From an archaeon UBA583 (GTDB taxonomy: Archaea; Nanobdellota; Nanobdellia; Woesearchaeales; UBA583): 55,357 nt of DNA. The notes under the pieces were generated by a model. The model searched no databases. It worked only from the letters and a program-made list of their open reading frames with translations, and was not told the DNA's origin. Location: assembly GCA_002506365.1 (NCBI GenBank), contig DAXK01000043.1, positions 1 to 55,357 on the forward strand, in the 5' to 3' direction. This document shows positions 35,334-44,272 of the stretch, in pieces (positions within the stretch are counted from its first letter, which is position 1; every line of letters begins with the position of its first letter). The position numbers and the translations under genes are program-made.

Positions 35334-36040
35334 TTTTTAGCTATAACTATAAAACCAGCTGAAAGTTTTGGAAATATTTTTGCAAAAAAATCATTTATTT
35401 TTCCAAAATATTTCATTTCATGTCTAAATAATGGCATATAAAAGTCCCTACCAAGAATTTTAATCTGTCTAAAATGGTTAAATTTTAATAAGTTAAATAA
35501 CTCATCATACACAAATGCCCTAATATGTCCACTATCTTTAACCCTAGCAGTATATTCAATTGCAGAAGGCCTATTTCCTAAAAGTAATCTTAATCTATCA
35601 CCTGCCGATGCAATATTTGGAGTTGTTAAAATCATAGTTCCATTTTTTTTTAATACTCTATTTGCTTGTTTTAAAAAAAAATCAGTATCAAAGATATGTT
35701 CAATAATTTCAGCACAAATTATAATATCAAATGTTTCATCTCCAAAATCCCATTTTGTTGTCACATCTTGAATTTTAGCAGTATAACCTTTTTTATTTGA
35801 AATTTCAATTTGTTTTTTAGAAATATCAATTCCACAATACTCAATATTATCCCTATATTTTTTTAGAATATCATAAAATTGACCCTCACCACAAGCAACA
35901 TCCAATAATTTAATTGGTTTATTTTTCGGAATATTTTTCAAAATTTTTTTAAATCTATGAGGTTTAAACTTTCCAAATGATTTAAAATTATATAAATCAT
36001 CTTGAGTTGTGATTCCATTTTTATTTAAATTTTTGTTCAT
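35330..36040 (-). CDS. Class I SAM-dependent methyltransferase
   Basis: The 236-residue protein has motif I LLDVACGEGQFYDIL, a YCGIDISKKQIEI segment and FDIIICAEIIEHIFDTDFFL. These are characteristic of Methyltransf_11-like enzymes. The late region (RVKDSGHIRAF) may bind the acceptor. Its position between two GT4 genes suggests sugar methylation. Confidence 0.85.
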   Translation of the reverse strand: MNKNLNKNGITTQDDLYNFKSFGKFKPHRFKKILKNIPKNKPIKLLDVACGEGQFYDILKKYRDNIEYCGIDISKKQIEISNKKGYTAKIQDVTTKWDFGDETFDIIICAEIIEHIFDTDFFLKQANRVLKKNGTMILTTPNIASAGDRLRLLLGNRPSAIEYTARVKDSGHIRAFVYDELFNLLKFNHFRQIKILGRDFYMPLFRHEMKYFGKINDFFAKIFPKLSAGFIVIAKK

Positions 36041-36067
36041 AGTTGAATTTATTTTTATTCTTTTATA

Positions 36068-37078
36068 TTATTTTGCTTTAACTTTAATTTTTTCAATCCA
36101 AGTTTCAACATTTTCAAAATCATAAATAATTTCTCCAAATTCATTAGCTTCAACAAGCCCACCCTGTCCAGAACTTATAACTGGAATATTTAAACAATTA
36201 GCTTCCATAACAACCCTACCATATGCCTCTTTCCACCTAGAAGGAACTAATATCAATTTAGATTTTTTATATACTTCTAAAATGTGTTTTTGCCAAGGTA
36301 AATAAGTAATGTTTCCAATTACATATTTTTTAGGATAATTCCCTATAATTAAAAATTTATAATTAGGCAATTGTTTAGCAATTTTTAAAACAATATCATA
36401 CCCTTTCATCGCATTATGACCCCCAATAAAAGTTATATATTTCTGTCCAGATTTATTTAACTTAACTTTTTCAAATTCACATAAATCAATTTCAGGTAAG
36501 ATTATTTTTGAATTTAAATTAAATTTTTTTAGTAATAAATTAGCAATAAATTTAGAATTAGAAATAATTTTATTTGCATTTAATAAAGCTAATTTATTTT
36601 GTAACATATAATTATTTAAAGGAATAAAATCAATTAAATCCTTCAAATATTTTAAATACTTTTTAAAACCAACCCAATAATTATTAAATTCATTTAAATT
36701 ATTTTCATCACGAATATAATAATTATAAGTTAATTTATTTTTAATACAAAATTTAGATACATATGGGGTGAAAATTCCTTGAACTAATATTAAATCAGTT
36801 GAATTAAATTTATATTTAGATAAAATTTTAAAAATATGATTTTTATTAAACAAATAAGTATAATATCTTGAAAAATTAAATAAATATTTCAATCTATAAT
36901 TATAACCCTTAATCCCTTTAATTTCAAACTTCCCAAATTTAAATTTTTCATCAAAAGAAATTACATAAGTATCAAAATTTTTACTTTTATAATTTTTAAG
37001 TTCTTCTAAAATTGACTTTTCAGCTCCACCCGGAAAAGAAGGAAAATACCAACTAATTAAATAAACTTTTTTTTTCAT
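36068..37078 (-). CDS. Family 4 glycosyltransferase
   Basis: This 336-residue GT-B enzyme has an N-terminal WYFPSFPGGAEKSILEE segment, ISNSKFIANLL, YITFIGGHNAMKGYDIVL, and VPSRWKEAYGRVVMEANCLNIP with the E-x7-E pair. It overlaps the preceding methyltransferase gene by four bases. Confidence 0.88.
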   Translation of the reverse strand: MKKKVYLISWYFPSFPGGAEKSILEELKNYKSKNFDTYVISFDEKFKFGKFEIKGIKGYNYRLKYLFNFSRYYTYLFNKNHIFKILSKYKFNSTDLILVQGIFTPYVSKFCIKNKLTYNYYIRDENNLNEFNNYWVGFKKYLKYLKDLIDFIPLNNYMLQNKLALLNANKIISNSKFIANLLLKKFNLNSKIILPEIDLCEFEKVKLNKSGQKYITFIGGHNAMKGYDIVLKIAKQLPNYKFLIIGNYPKKYVIGNITYLPWQKHILEVYKKSKLILVPSRWKEAYGRVVMEANCLNIPVISSGQGGLVEANEFGEIIYDFENVETWIEKIKVKAK

Positions 37079-38079
37079 TTCTTCTTAGCAACTATAAGCA
37101 ATGTAGCCCCATTCCCACGATTATTTCTACTTTTTTCAAATCCTTTTAAAACTGGATTAAATAACTCACTAAATGAATAAACAACACCAGATAAACCACT
37201 AAATTCTTTTTTATTCTTAATACCAACACTATCAATTGACTTTGAAATACTCTCTCGTTTTTTCAAAAGTTTCTCACGACCATATAAATATTTCAAAGAA
37301 TAAAATACAGATTGTCTTAAAGATAGATATGAATGAAATAAAATATTTCCTGCTGAATCCCCCTTATAAGTTTCAACATGTTCAACTTTAAATCCATGTT
37401 TTTCAAGTAATTTTTTCATAGTATTTGGTGAATAATAATATAAATGTGCTGGAGGTGATAACCACTCCCAATGTTTCCCATAAAATTTAAATTCAGTTGA
37501 ATCAATATTTGGAACTGTAAAAACTACTTTTCCACCTGATTTCAAAATTTTAGAAAATCCCTCAATAACAGGATTAGGATTTGTAACATGTTCTAAAACA
37601 TCAAACATACAACAAACATCAAAATAATTTTTCTTTTTATAATAACTAGATTCATCAAATAAATTATTTTCAACTTCAATATCAAACTTTTTTTTAGCAT
37701 TATCACATGCTTTTTTAGAAAGTTCAACACCATAAGGTTTAAAATTATTCTTTTTAGCCTCATTTAAAAAAAATCCATGAGATGCTCCCAACTCAAAAAT
37801 TTTAGAATTCTCAGTTAAACCTAATTTTTTTAAAAGGCCTAATACTTTTTTACTCTTCAAAATTACTTTTTTTTGTTGATATACTGGAACTGCATACTCA
37901 CCATTATAATACTCAGTTAAAGTTTCCTGAGAAGGTAATGGATTAAAAAAAACTAAATCACAAGATTTACATTTCACTAATTGATATACCTCATTTAGCA
38001 TATCCTTAGTTAATAATTTTTTAAATTTTGAACCATTACAAATTGGACAATTAATTAATTTAGATTTATTTTCACTCAT
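37075..38079 (-). CDS. SAM-dependent methyltransferase with N-terminal zinc ribbon
   Basis: The ATG at 38079 gives 334 residues; a TTG 24 bases earlier is less likely. The N-terminus has CPIC...CKSC, a zinc ribbon seen in sugar C- and O-methyltransferases. Motif I is IFELGASHGFFLNEA, followed by FDVCCMFDVLEHVTNP and GGKVVFTVPNI. Sugar methyltransferases of this build often act on nucleotide sugars or lipid-linked glycans. Confidence 0.82.
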   Translation of the reverse strand: MSENKSKLINCPICNGSKFKKLLTKDMLNEVYQLVKCKSCDLVFFNPLPSQETLTEYYNGEYAVPVYQQKKVILKSKKVLGLLKKLGLTENSKIFELGASHGFFLNEAKKNNFKPYGVELSKKACDNAKKKFDIEVENNLFDESSYYKKKNYFDVCCMFDVLEHVTNPNPVIEGFSKILKSGGKVVFTVPNIDSTEFKFYGKHWEWLSPPAHLYYYSPNTMKKLLEKHGFKVEHVETYKGDSAGNILFHSYLSLRQSVFYSLKYLYGREKLLKKRESISKSIDSVGIKNKKEFSGLSGVVYSFSELFNPVLKGFEKSRNNRGNGATLLIVAKKK

Positions 38080-38089
38080 TTTTAAATAC

Positions 38090-39238
38090 CTATTTGTAAT
38101 CAAACTTTTTGTTTTTAAAAAACTTTAGTGTTTTATTTTTAACAAACTCAACTTTAATTGCTTTAAGACCATTCATTTTTTCATCAAAATACTCAGATTC
38201 ATAATCATACTCAAAACCTTTTGCATAATTTAAAAACCACAATGAATCAAAACGCCCAAGTTTTTCATAACCAACAGGCAACCTAAATTTAGGATTTACC
38301 GGCCCAAACAAAGCTAAAGTTGGAACATTCATCATCAAAGCAAAATGCATAGGTCCAGAATCTGCAGTAATCAATAAATCTAATTTACTCATAAATTCAA
38401 TAGACTCCTTTAACTTTAATTTACCAGTCAAATTAAAAATACTAATATATTTATTGGATAAAGTTTTTTCAATCAAATTATTTAAAGTCACATCACTACC
38501 AGGACCACCAAGTAAAACAAAATTAAACTTTTTATGTAACTGTGAAACCAATTCAATATAATTCTCCTCAGACCACCTCCTAGACTCCCACATAACATTA
38601 GTATTCAAACCAATAACAGGTTTACTAGAATCAATATTTAAATTATTAAATTTTTTATCAATTACATCAGTAATAGATTTAGAATAAATAGGGTTAATTA
38701 AAGTTTTATCAAGTTTTAAATTTAAACTACTACAAATATTTAAACCCATATTCGAAAAATGCTCCTGTTTAATAAATTTCAAATTTTCTTTTTTTAACTT
38801 AAAATTTGATAAAATATTATAACCACCTAAATAACCCAAATGAAATTTACAATTTAATTTATTTAAATAAATAACTTGATTAATCCCTCTACATAAAACA
38901 ACTCCCAAATCAAAATATTTAGAAATTTTACTAAATTTGTCAATTAACTCAACATTTCCTCCGTTAACTAAAATAATTTCATCAATATACTCAGACTTAT
39001 CAAAAATATCCTTATCAGTAATTAAAGTTATATTAGAATTTGGAAAATTTTTCTTAAAAGTTTTAATTGTAGGAGTCATCATAATTAAATCACCAATACC
39101 CAAAGGAGATGTTAAAATTAAACAAATTTCTTTAAACTCAGAAGAATAATCAACTTCAAACTTACCACCTAAATTATATTTACAAAAATATAATTTTTCA
39201 ATAAATTTTACACCAATTATTTTTATTTTACTCAACAT
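38090..39238 (-). CDS. Family 9 glycosyltransferase (heptosyltransferase-like)
   Basis: This 382-residue protein has PLGIGDLIMMTPTIKTFKK at the start. In the C-terminal half it has GLNTNVMWESRRWSEENY, VLLGGPGSDVTLNN, and ITADSGPMHFALMMNVPTLALFGP. This is the GT9 pattern of ADP-heptose:LPS heptosyltransferases. The three genes just upstream make the ADP-heptose precursor, so heptose is a well-supported donor. The start overlaps gmhB by 11 bases. Confidence 0.88.
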   Translation of the reverse strand: MLSKIKIIGVKFIEKLYFCKYNLGGKFEVDYSSEFKEICLILTSPLGIGDLIMMTPTIKTFKKNFPNSNITLITDKDIFDKSEYIDEIILVNGGNVELIDKFSKISKYFDLGVVLCRGINQVIYLNKLNCKFHLGYLGGYNILSNFKLKKENLKFIKQEHFSNMGLNICSSLNLKLDKTLINPIYSKSITDVIDKKFNNLNIDSSKPVIGLNTNVMWESRRWSEENYIELVSQLHKKFNFVLLGGPGSDVTLNNLIEKTLSNKYISIFNLTGKLKLKESIEFMSKLDLLITADSGPMHFALMMNVPTLALFGPVNPKFRLPVGYEKLGRFDSLWFLNYAKGFEYDYESEYFDEKMNGLKAIKVEFVKNKTLKFFKNKKFDYK

Positions 39239-39719
39239 TTATAATCTCCTCAAAAACTTTCTCCAGTTCATCATCACAATCCTTCTTAACTAAAAAAGAT
39301 TTCATACTAACAGAATTAGCACAATCAATATCTGACTGCTTGTCACCTATAAAATAACTCTTACTAAAATCTATTTTAAAACTTTCCCTACACTCCAAAA
39401 GTAACTTATTTTTAGGTTTTCTACACTCACAACCCTCTTTTGGACTATGTGGACAATAATAAACTTTAGAAATATTAATATTATTTTTAGAAAATTCCTT
39501 TAACATAAAATCATTTAACTTTAAAAAATCAGACTCTAAATAATAACCCCTTCCAATCCCTGACTGATTTGTCACAACAAATAATAAAAACCCAAGCTCT
39601 TGAAACTTTTTTAAAGCTTCAAAAACTCCTTTCACAAATTTAAAATCTGAAACTTTGTAAATATAACCATGATCATAATTAATTACCCCATCTCGATCTA
39701 AAAAAATTGCCTTAACCAT
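39228..39719 (-). CDS. gmhB: D-glycero-manno-heptose 1,7-bisphosphate phosphatase
   Basis: The HAD phosphatase of 163 residues removes the 7-phosphate from heptose bisphosphate. It has FLDRDGVIN (catalytic D8 and D10), VTNQSGIGRG, and the zinc-binding loop CPHSP...CECRKPK typical of GmhB. IGDKQSDIDCA supplies the metal-binding aspartate. The start ATG at 39719 overlaps the hldE stop by eight bases, which indicates coupling. Confidence 0.92.
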   Translation of the reverse strand: MVKAIFLDRDGVINYDHGYIYKVSDFKFVKGVFEALKKFQELGFLLFVVTNQSGIGRGYYLESDFLKLNDFMLKEFSKNNINISKVYYCPHSPKEGCECRKPKNKLLLECRESFKIDFSKSYFIGDKQSDIDCANSVSMKSFLVKKDCDDELEKVFEEIINVE

Positions 39720-41145
39720 ATTTACGAATTTTTTCAATAATCTTTGAAGTTGAATTATTATCAATAAATTTCAAAATTCTAACTTCTCCACCATAACCTT
39801 CAACAATTTCAGTCTCAGGCATATCTTCTTTTTTATAATCCCCACCTTTAACATGAATATCAGGCTTTAAAGCACTAATTAAATCACAAGGAGTTTGCTC
39901 ATCAAAAATCACAACATAATCTACAGCCTTTAAATTACTCATCACAAAACTTCTAGAATTCTCATCAATAATCGGACGTGACTCACCCTTTAACCTTTTA
40001 ACAGACGCATCAGAATTAAGCCCAACAACTAAAATATCTCCTTGCGCTTTAGCCTCAGTTAAATAACTAATATGCCCTTTATGTAAAATATCAAAACAAC
40101 CATTAGTAAAAACAATTTTCTTCCCCTCAGCCTTTAATTCTAACATTTTTTTAATAGCATCATTTTTTGTTAAAACATAATCAAATTCTTCCTTTAAAAA
40201 TTCCTTTTTAACCTCTAAAAAAGTTGGCGCATAATTCCCAATATTTGAAACAGTTAGCCTTGCGGCAGCATTCATCAAATTTAGAGCTTTATTTTTTTCA
40301 TACTTTAAATAATACAAACAAGAAAAAATACTAGCGCAAGTATCTCCAGCTCCAGTCACATCAAACACTTTAGCCTTCTCAATATTACAATGATTAACAT
40401 CACTATCAATTAAACTAACCCCCATCTCAGAACGAGTAATTAATAAATTTGACTTTAATTTTGAATTAATAAACTTTCCAACTTTTTCAATTGATAAATT
40501 AGTATTTTCAATTCTTTCAGTATACCTTAATTTTTCAGCAATTTTACAAGTTTCCGGAAAATTAGGAGTAATTAAATTAAAATTTGAAAAATTTTCAATA
40601 TCGGTTGACTTAGTATCTGCAACTAAAAACTTCCCAGTAGTTTTCAAATAATCTAAAACTTCTTTTCTAATACAACCTTTAACATAATCTGAAACAATCA
40701 CAATATCAATATTTGAAATAACATCAGAAATTTCTTTAATAATTTGTTTAGATAAATTTGAATAAGAATTAACATTTTTTTCAAAATCTAACCTTAATAA
40801 TTGTTTTCCATCTGAAAGAATTCTAGTTTTAGTAATAGTATCATCAGAACTAAACACAGGCATAAATTTAATCCCTTCACACTTAAACATTTCTTGAATT
40901 TGTTTCCCAGAATTATCAACTCCAACAATCCCAACAGAATAAACATTTTCAACACCTAACTTTTTCAAATTTAAAGTAACATTTCCAGCCCCACCCAAGA
41001 TATTTGTTTCACATTTAAACCTCGCAATTGGCACTGGCGCCTCAGGAGAAATTCTACTAACATCAGTTAAATAATATTTATCTAAAATAATATCTCCAAC
41101 AACTAACACATTTAAATTTTTAATTTGATTTTCTAATTCATCCAT
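39712..41145 (-). CDS. hldE: Bifunctional heptose 7-phosphate kinase / heptose 1-phosphate adenylyltransferase
   Basis: This 477-residue fusion has an N-terminal ribokinase-type domain (SRISPEAPVPI, GGAGNVTLNLKKLG, catalytic DVTGAGD at 262-268). The C-terminal nucleotidyltransferase domain has TNGCFDILHKGH (HKGH at 355-358) and VKGGDY. It phosphorylates heptose 7-phosphate at C1 and later adds AMP to give ADP-heptose. The fused form is that of bacterial HldE. It has its own TATA-like sequence in the 66-base gap after gmhA. Confidence 0.95.
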   Translation of the reverse strand: MDELENQIKNLNVLVVGDIILDKYYLTDVSRISPEAPVPIARFKCETNILGGAGNVTLNLKKLGVENVYSVGIVGVDNSGKQIQEMFKCEGIKFMPVFSSDDTITKTRILSDGKQLLRLDFEKNVNSYSNLSKQIIKEISDVISNIDIVIVSDYVKGCIRKEVLDYLKTTGKFLVADTKSTDIENFSNFNLITPNFPETCKIAEKLRYTERIENTNLSIEKVGKFINSKLKSNLLITRSEMGVSLIDSDVNHCNIEKAKVFDVTGAGDTCASIFSCLYYLKYEKNKALNLMNAAARLTVSNIGNYAPTFLEVKKEFLKEEFDYVLTKNDAIKKMLELKAEGKKIVFTNGCFDILHKGHISYLTEAKAQGDILVVGLNSDASVKRLKGESRPIIDENSRSFVMSNLKAVDYVVIFDEQTPCDLISALKPDIHVKGGDYKKEDMPETEIVEGYGGEVRILKFIDNNSTSKIIEKIRKYG

Positions 41146-41211
41146 TTTTAATAATTTTTGTAATAAATATAATTATAATATTATTTAACACTATTAGTAT
41201 AAATACTTAAC

Positions 41212-41787
41212 TTATTTTTCCCCAAACATATTATTTTCCATAATCTCACAAATAGTATGAATAGCTAAAATATGAGCTTCTTGAATTCTAGGAGTATTAT
41301 CACTAGGAACAGTAAATTCCAAATCAGATAACTCCTTTAAATTCCCACCATCACGACCAAGTAAACCAATACAAGTAACCCCTTTTGATTTTGCAACTTT
41401 ATAAGCTTTTAAAATATTTGGAGAATTCCCACTAGTTGAAATCCCAAACAAAATATCACCTTTTTTTCCTAAACCTTCAACTTGCTTTGAAAAAACTTTA
41501 TCATACCCATAATCATTCCCAATAGCTGTTAAAATTGAAGTATCAGTAGTTAAAGCAATCGCTGGCAAAGAATCTCTCTCTAATTTATATCTCCCAATTA
41601 ATTCAGCAGCAAAATGTTGAGAATCTGCAGCACTACCACCATTCCCACAAATTAAAATTTTATTCCCATTCTTCAAACAATCAATAACTTTTTCAACAAT
41701 TTTTGAAATATCATCAACTTGACTTTCTAAAATTCTTTTCTTAGTTTCTATATTTTCCTCTATATAAGATTTAATTGTATTTTCCAT
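41212..41787 (-). CDS. gmhA: Sedoheptulose 7-phosphate isomerase
   Basis: This SIS-domain isomerase of about 191 residues has LICGNGGSAADSQHFAAELIGRY, LTTDTSILTAIGNDYGYD, FGISTSGNSPNI and a C-terminal QEAHILAIHTICE. It converts sedoheptulose 7-phosphate to D-glycero-manno-heptose 7-phosphate, the first step to ADP-heptose. The TTTATATAA box is centred near 41812, 25 bases before the ATG at 41787. This supports a leaderless transcript from that ATG over the one two codons earlier. Confidence 0.94.
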   Translation of the reverse strand: MENTIKSYIEENIETKKRILESQVDDISKIVEKVIDCLKNGNKILICGNGGSAADSQHFAAELIGRYKLERDSLPAIALTTDTSILTAIGNDYGYDKVFSKQVEGLGKKGDILFGISTSGNSPNILKAYKVAKSKGVTCIGLLGRDGGNLKELSDLEFTVPSDNTPRIQEAHILAIHTICEIMENNMFGEK

Positions 41788-41863
41788 AATCATTTAATTA
41801 ATAGATATTATATAAAGTTAAGGTTTCATTTATAGAATAATTAAGAGAATAAATAAATTAAAT

Positions 41864-43264
41864 TTAAAATTGAAAATAAACAAATGGAGTTGGATTTTGA
41901 GGGTTTAATACAAATATACCTAAAATTATAAATATAATAATTAACATTCCAAAAAAACTATTTAAATTTAATAATAAATAATTTTTATTATGTTTTCTTA
42001 AATAAAATCCTACAAAATGAGCTACAATTACAACTGGAATTATAAATAATAAAGGTGTGTAAATCCACTGAATACCTGTAGAATAACCAAAATACATCCT
42101 ATCAATAATTATAAAAGCAAAGTCTAAATTTTTTGCCCTGAAAAAAATCCAAGTAAATAAAACGAAATTAAAAGTTAAAAACCATCCAACTAAATTAAAT
42201 TTAGTTTTATACTTAAAATCCTTAAACCTGTCTAATATGAAATATTTTTCAAAAATTAAAACTAATCCATGTAACTCACCCCACACAACAAAATTAATAC
42301 TAGCACCATGCCACAATCCCCCAAGTAACATCGTAATCAATAAATTAACAGATTGTCTAAACTTACCTTTTCTATTTCCACCCAAAGAAATATAAATATA
42401 ATCTTTAATCCATCGAGATAAGGACATGTGCCACCTTTGCCAAAACTCAGTAATTGATTTAGACAAATAAGGAATATCAAAATTTTTAACAAGTTTAAAA
42501 CCTAACATTTTCGCAGTCCCAATTGCCATATCAGAATATCCTGAAAAATCACAATAGATTTGAATCGCATAAGCAATTGTAGCAAGCCACAAAGTTTCTG
42601 TTGAAAATAAAGGTGGTGACCCATAAACAACATCCACATATAAAGATAATGAATCAGCAATTAATAATTTCTTAATCAAACCATATATAAAAATTTGTAA
42701 ACCACTAATAAACTCCGAATGTGAAGGAGTTTTTAAATATTTAGTCTGAGGTAAAAACTCTGAGGCCCTAACAATTGGACCTGCTACAAGTTGTGGGAAA
42801 AAACTTACAAAAAATGCAAATTTCATAAAATCTTTTTCAGCATTAATTTTTCCTCGATAAATATCAATACTATAACTCATAGTTTGAAAAGTATAAAATG
42901 AAATACCTACTGGTAAAATTATATTCCAATAAGTAAAATTACTTCCAAATAACCAACTAATATTATCTAAAAAAAAATTAAAATATTTAAAAAAACCTAA
43001 AATTGATAAATTAAAAATAATACTCAAAATTAAATATTTTTTTTTATGAATTGAACTTTTTTCAATTTTTAATCCTAAAAAATAATCAATAACTGTTGAA
43101 GTTAATATTAAAAACATAAATCGCCAATCCCAAGTTGCATAAAAAAAATAACTAGAGGCCGTTAAAAATATAATTCTAAACTTTAAATTATTTTTCAAAA
43201 TAAAATTAGCAATAAATATTACAACCAGTATAAATGGAAAAAATAAAAAATCAGTAAATATCAT
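41864..43264 (-). CDS. MBOAT-family membrane O-acyltransferase (AlgI/DltB-like)
   Basis: The 466-residue membrane protein has about ten hydrophobic segments and the MBOAT signature region: IKDYIYISLGGNRKG and GGLWHGASINFVVWGELHG, which contains the catalytic histidine. It moves acyl, usually acetyl, groups across the membrane for glycan O-acylation, with an extracellular SGNH partner. Its ATG overlaps the stop of such a partner by four bases (ATGA). Confidence 0.92.
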   Translation of the reverse strand: MIFTDFLFFPFILVVIFIANFILKNNLKFRIIFLTASSYFFYATWDWRFMFLILTSTVIDYFLGLKIEKSSIHKKKYLILSIIFNLSILGFFKYFNFFLDNISWLFGSNFTYWNIILPVGISFYTFQTMSYSIDIYRGKINAEKDFMKFAFFVSFFPQLVAGPIVRASEFLPQTKYLKTPSHSEFISGLQIFIYGLIKKLLIADSLSLYVDVVYGSPPLFSTETLWLATIAYAIQIYCDFSGYSDMAIGTAKMLGFKLVKNFDIPYLSKSITEFWQRWHMSLSRWIKDYIYISLGGNRKGKFRQSVNLLITMLLGGLWHGASINFVVWGELHGLVLIFEKYFILDRFKDFKYKTKFNLVGWFLTFNFVLFTWIFFRAKNLDFAFIIIDRMYFGYSTGIQWIYTPLLFIIPVVIVAHFVGFYLRKHNKNYLLLNLNSFFGMLIIIFIILGIFVLNPQNPTPFVYFQF

Positions 43265-44266
43265 TCTTTTAAAACCTCAGTTAATTTATCTGCTAAAATT
43301 TTATGACCTAATTCATTCATATGTCCAATTCCAGGAATAGTATTTGAAAACCCATATCCAAATTCATTTTTTTCAAGATATATATTTTTAAAATCATAAG
43401 TCATATCAATAATCTCAATATTTAATTTTTTAGATTCATTAAAAATAATTTTTTTAAATTCTAATTCCTCTACATTTTTAAAATTTAAATTATTATTTTC
43501 AATAATAATATCCATTGGAAGATAAACCAATTTTAATTTATCCCCATAAACAGATTTAAGTAAATTTAATTGTTCACTAATTAAAAAATTATTTGGATTT
43601 AAGTTATCTTTATTATATACCTCATTAGAATTACTAAAACTTATCAAAGATAAAAAATAATGAAAATATTTTTCCTTAAATAAAACAATTAAATTTATTT
43701 TATTTATTAAAGTATATACTTCAAAATGATTTGAAAAAAAGTTAATTAAAGAGTCTGAACCAGACATAAACACTAAAGAATCATTTTTATTTTCAACATA
43801 AGATATATTTTTTTTTATCAAATCCAGTAATAAAATCATTATATCTAAGTTGAATAATATAATATCTGACATCATAGTTCTTAAAATATTTATAATTATT
43901 ATAATAATCAATAACATCAGTTCCAAAATTTCCTGCATTAATATGCTCATAATCCGATAAATTCCGTTTAATAAGACTAACATAATTTTTATCATTAGAG
44001 ACTTGTTTTGCATAAGTATAAGAATCACCTTGATACAAAATAGCAGATTTAGAAAAATTTATTTCGTCATAAGTTCCAAATTCATTCTTATGAGTTAATT
44101 TAGCATATCCTTCTTGAGTATTTAATGTTACAGAATTAATTTTAGGAGTAATTCCAGTATCTCGAAGTTCATAGTCGGGATTATCAAATATAAAATTAGT
44201 GATAATAAGTTCCCAAAAGATTAAACTGATTACAAGTGCTAAAATTATTTTAATTAATAGTTTCAT
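43261..44266 (-). pseudogene. SGNH-hydrolase-like O-acetyltransferase partner (AlgJ/AlgX-like), interrupted by a frameshift
   Basis: Two overlapping frames join into one protein of about 335 residues. The first (44266 down to 43793) has an N-terminal membrane anchor, YQGDSYTYAKQV (GDS nucleophile) and NAGNFGTDVIDYYNNYKYF. The second carries the C-terminal half ending IPGIGHMNELGHKILADKL with the SGNH histidine. The switch falls at a run of nine A (T on plus, 43808-43816); removing one base restores FDLIKKNISYV. It overlaps the MBOAT gene by four bases. Assembly error, phase variation or slippage could all explain the break. Confidence 0.8.
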
Positions 44267-44272
44267 TTTAAG

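Noticed and set aside
43793..44028. Programmed ribosomal frameshift in the SGNH gene
   Set aside because: The nine-A run could slip, but no pseudoknot or other stimulator is seen. Length variation or sequencing error is simpler.
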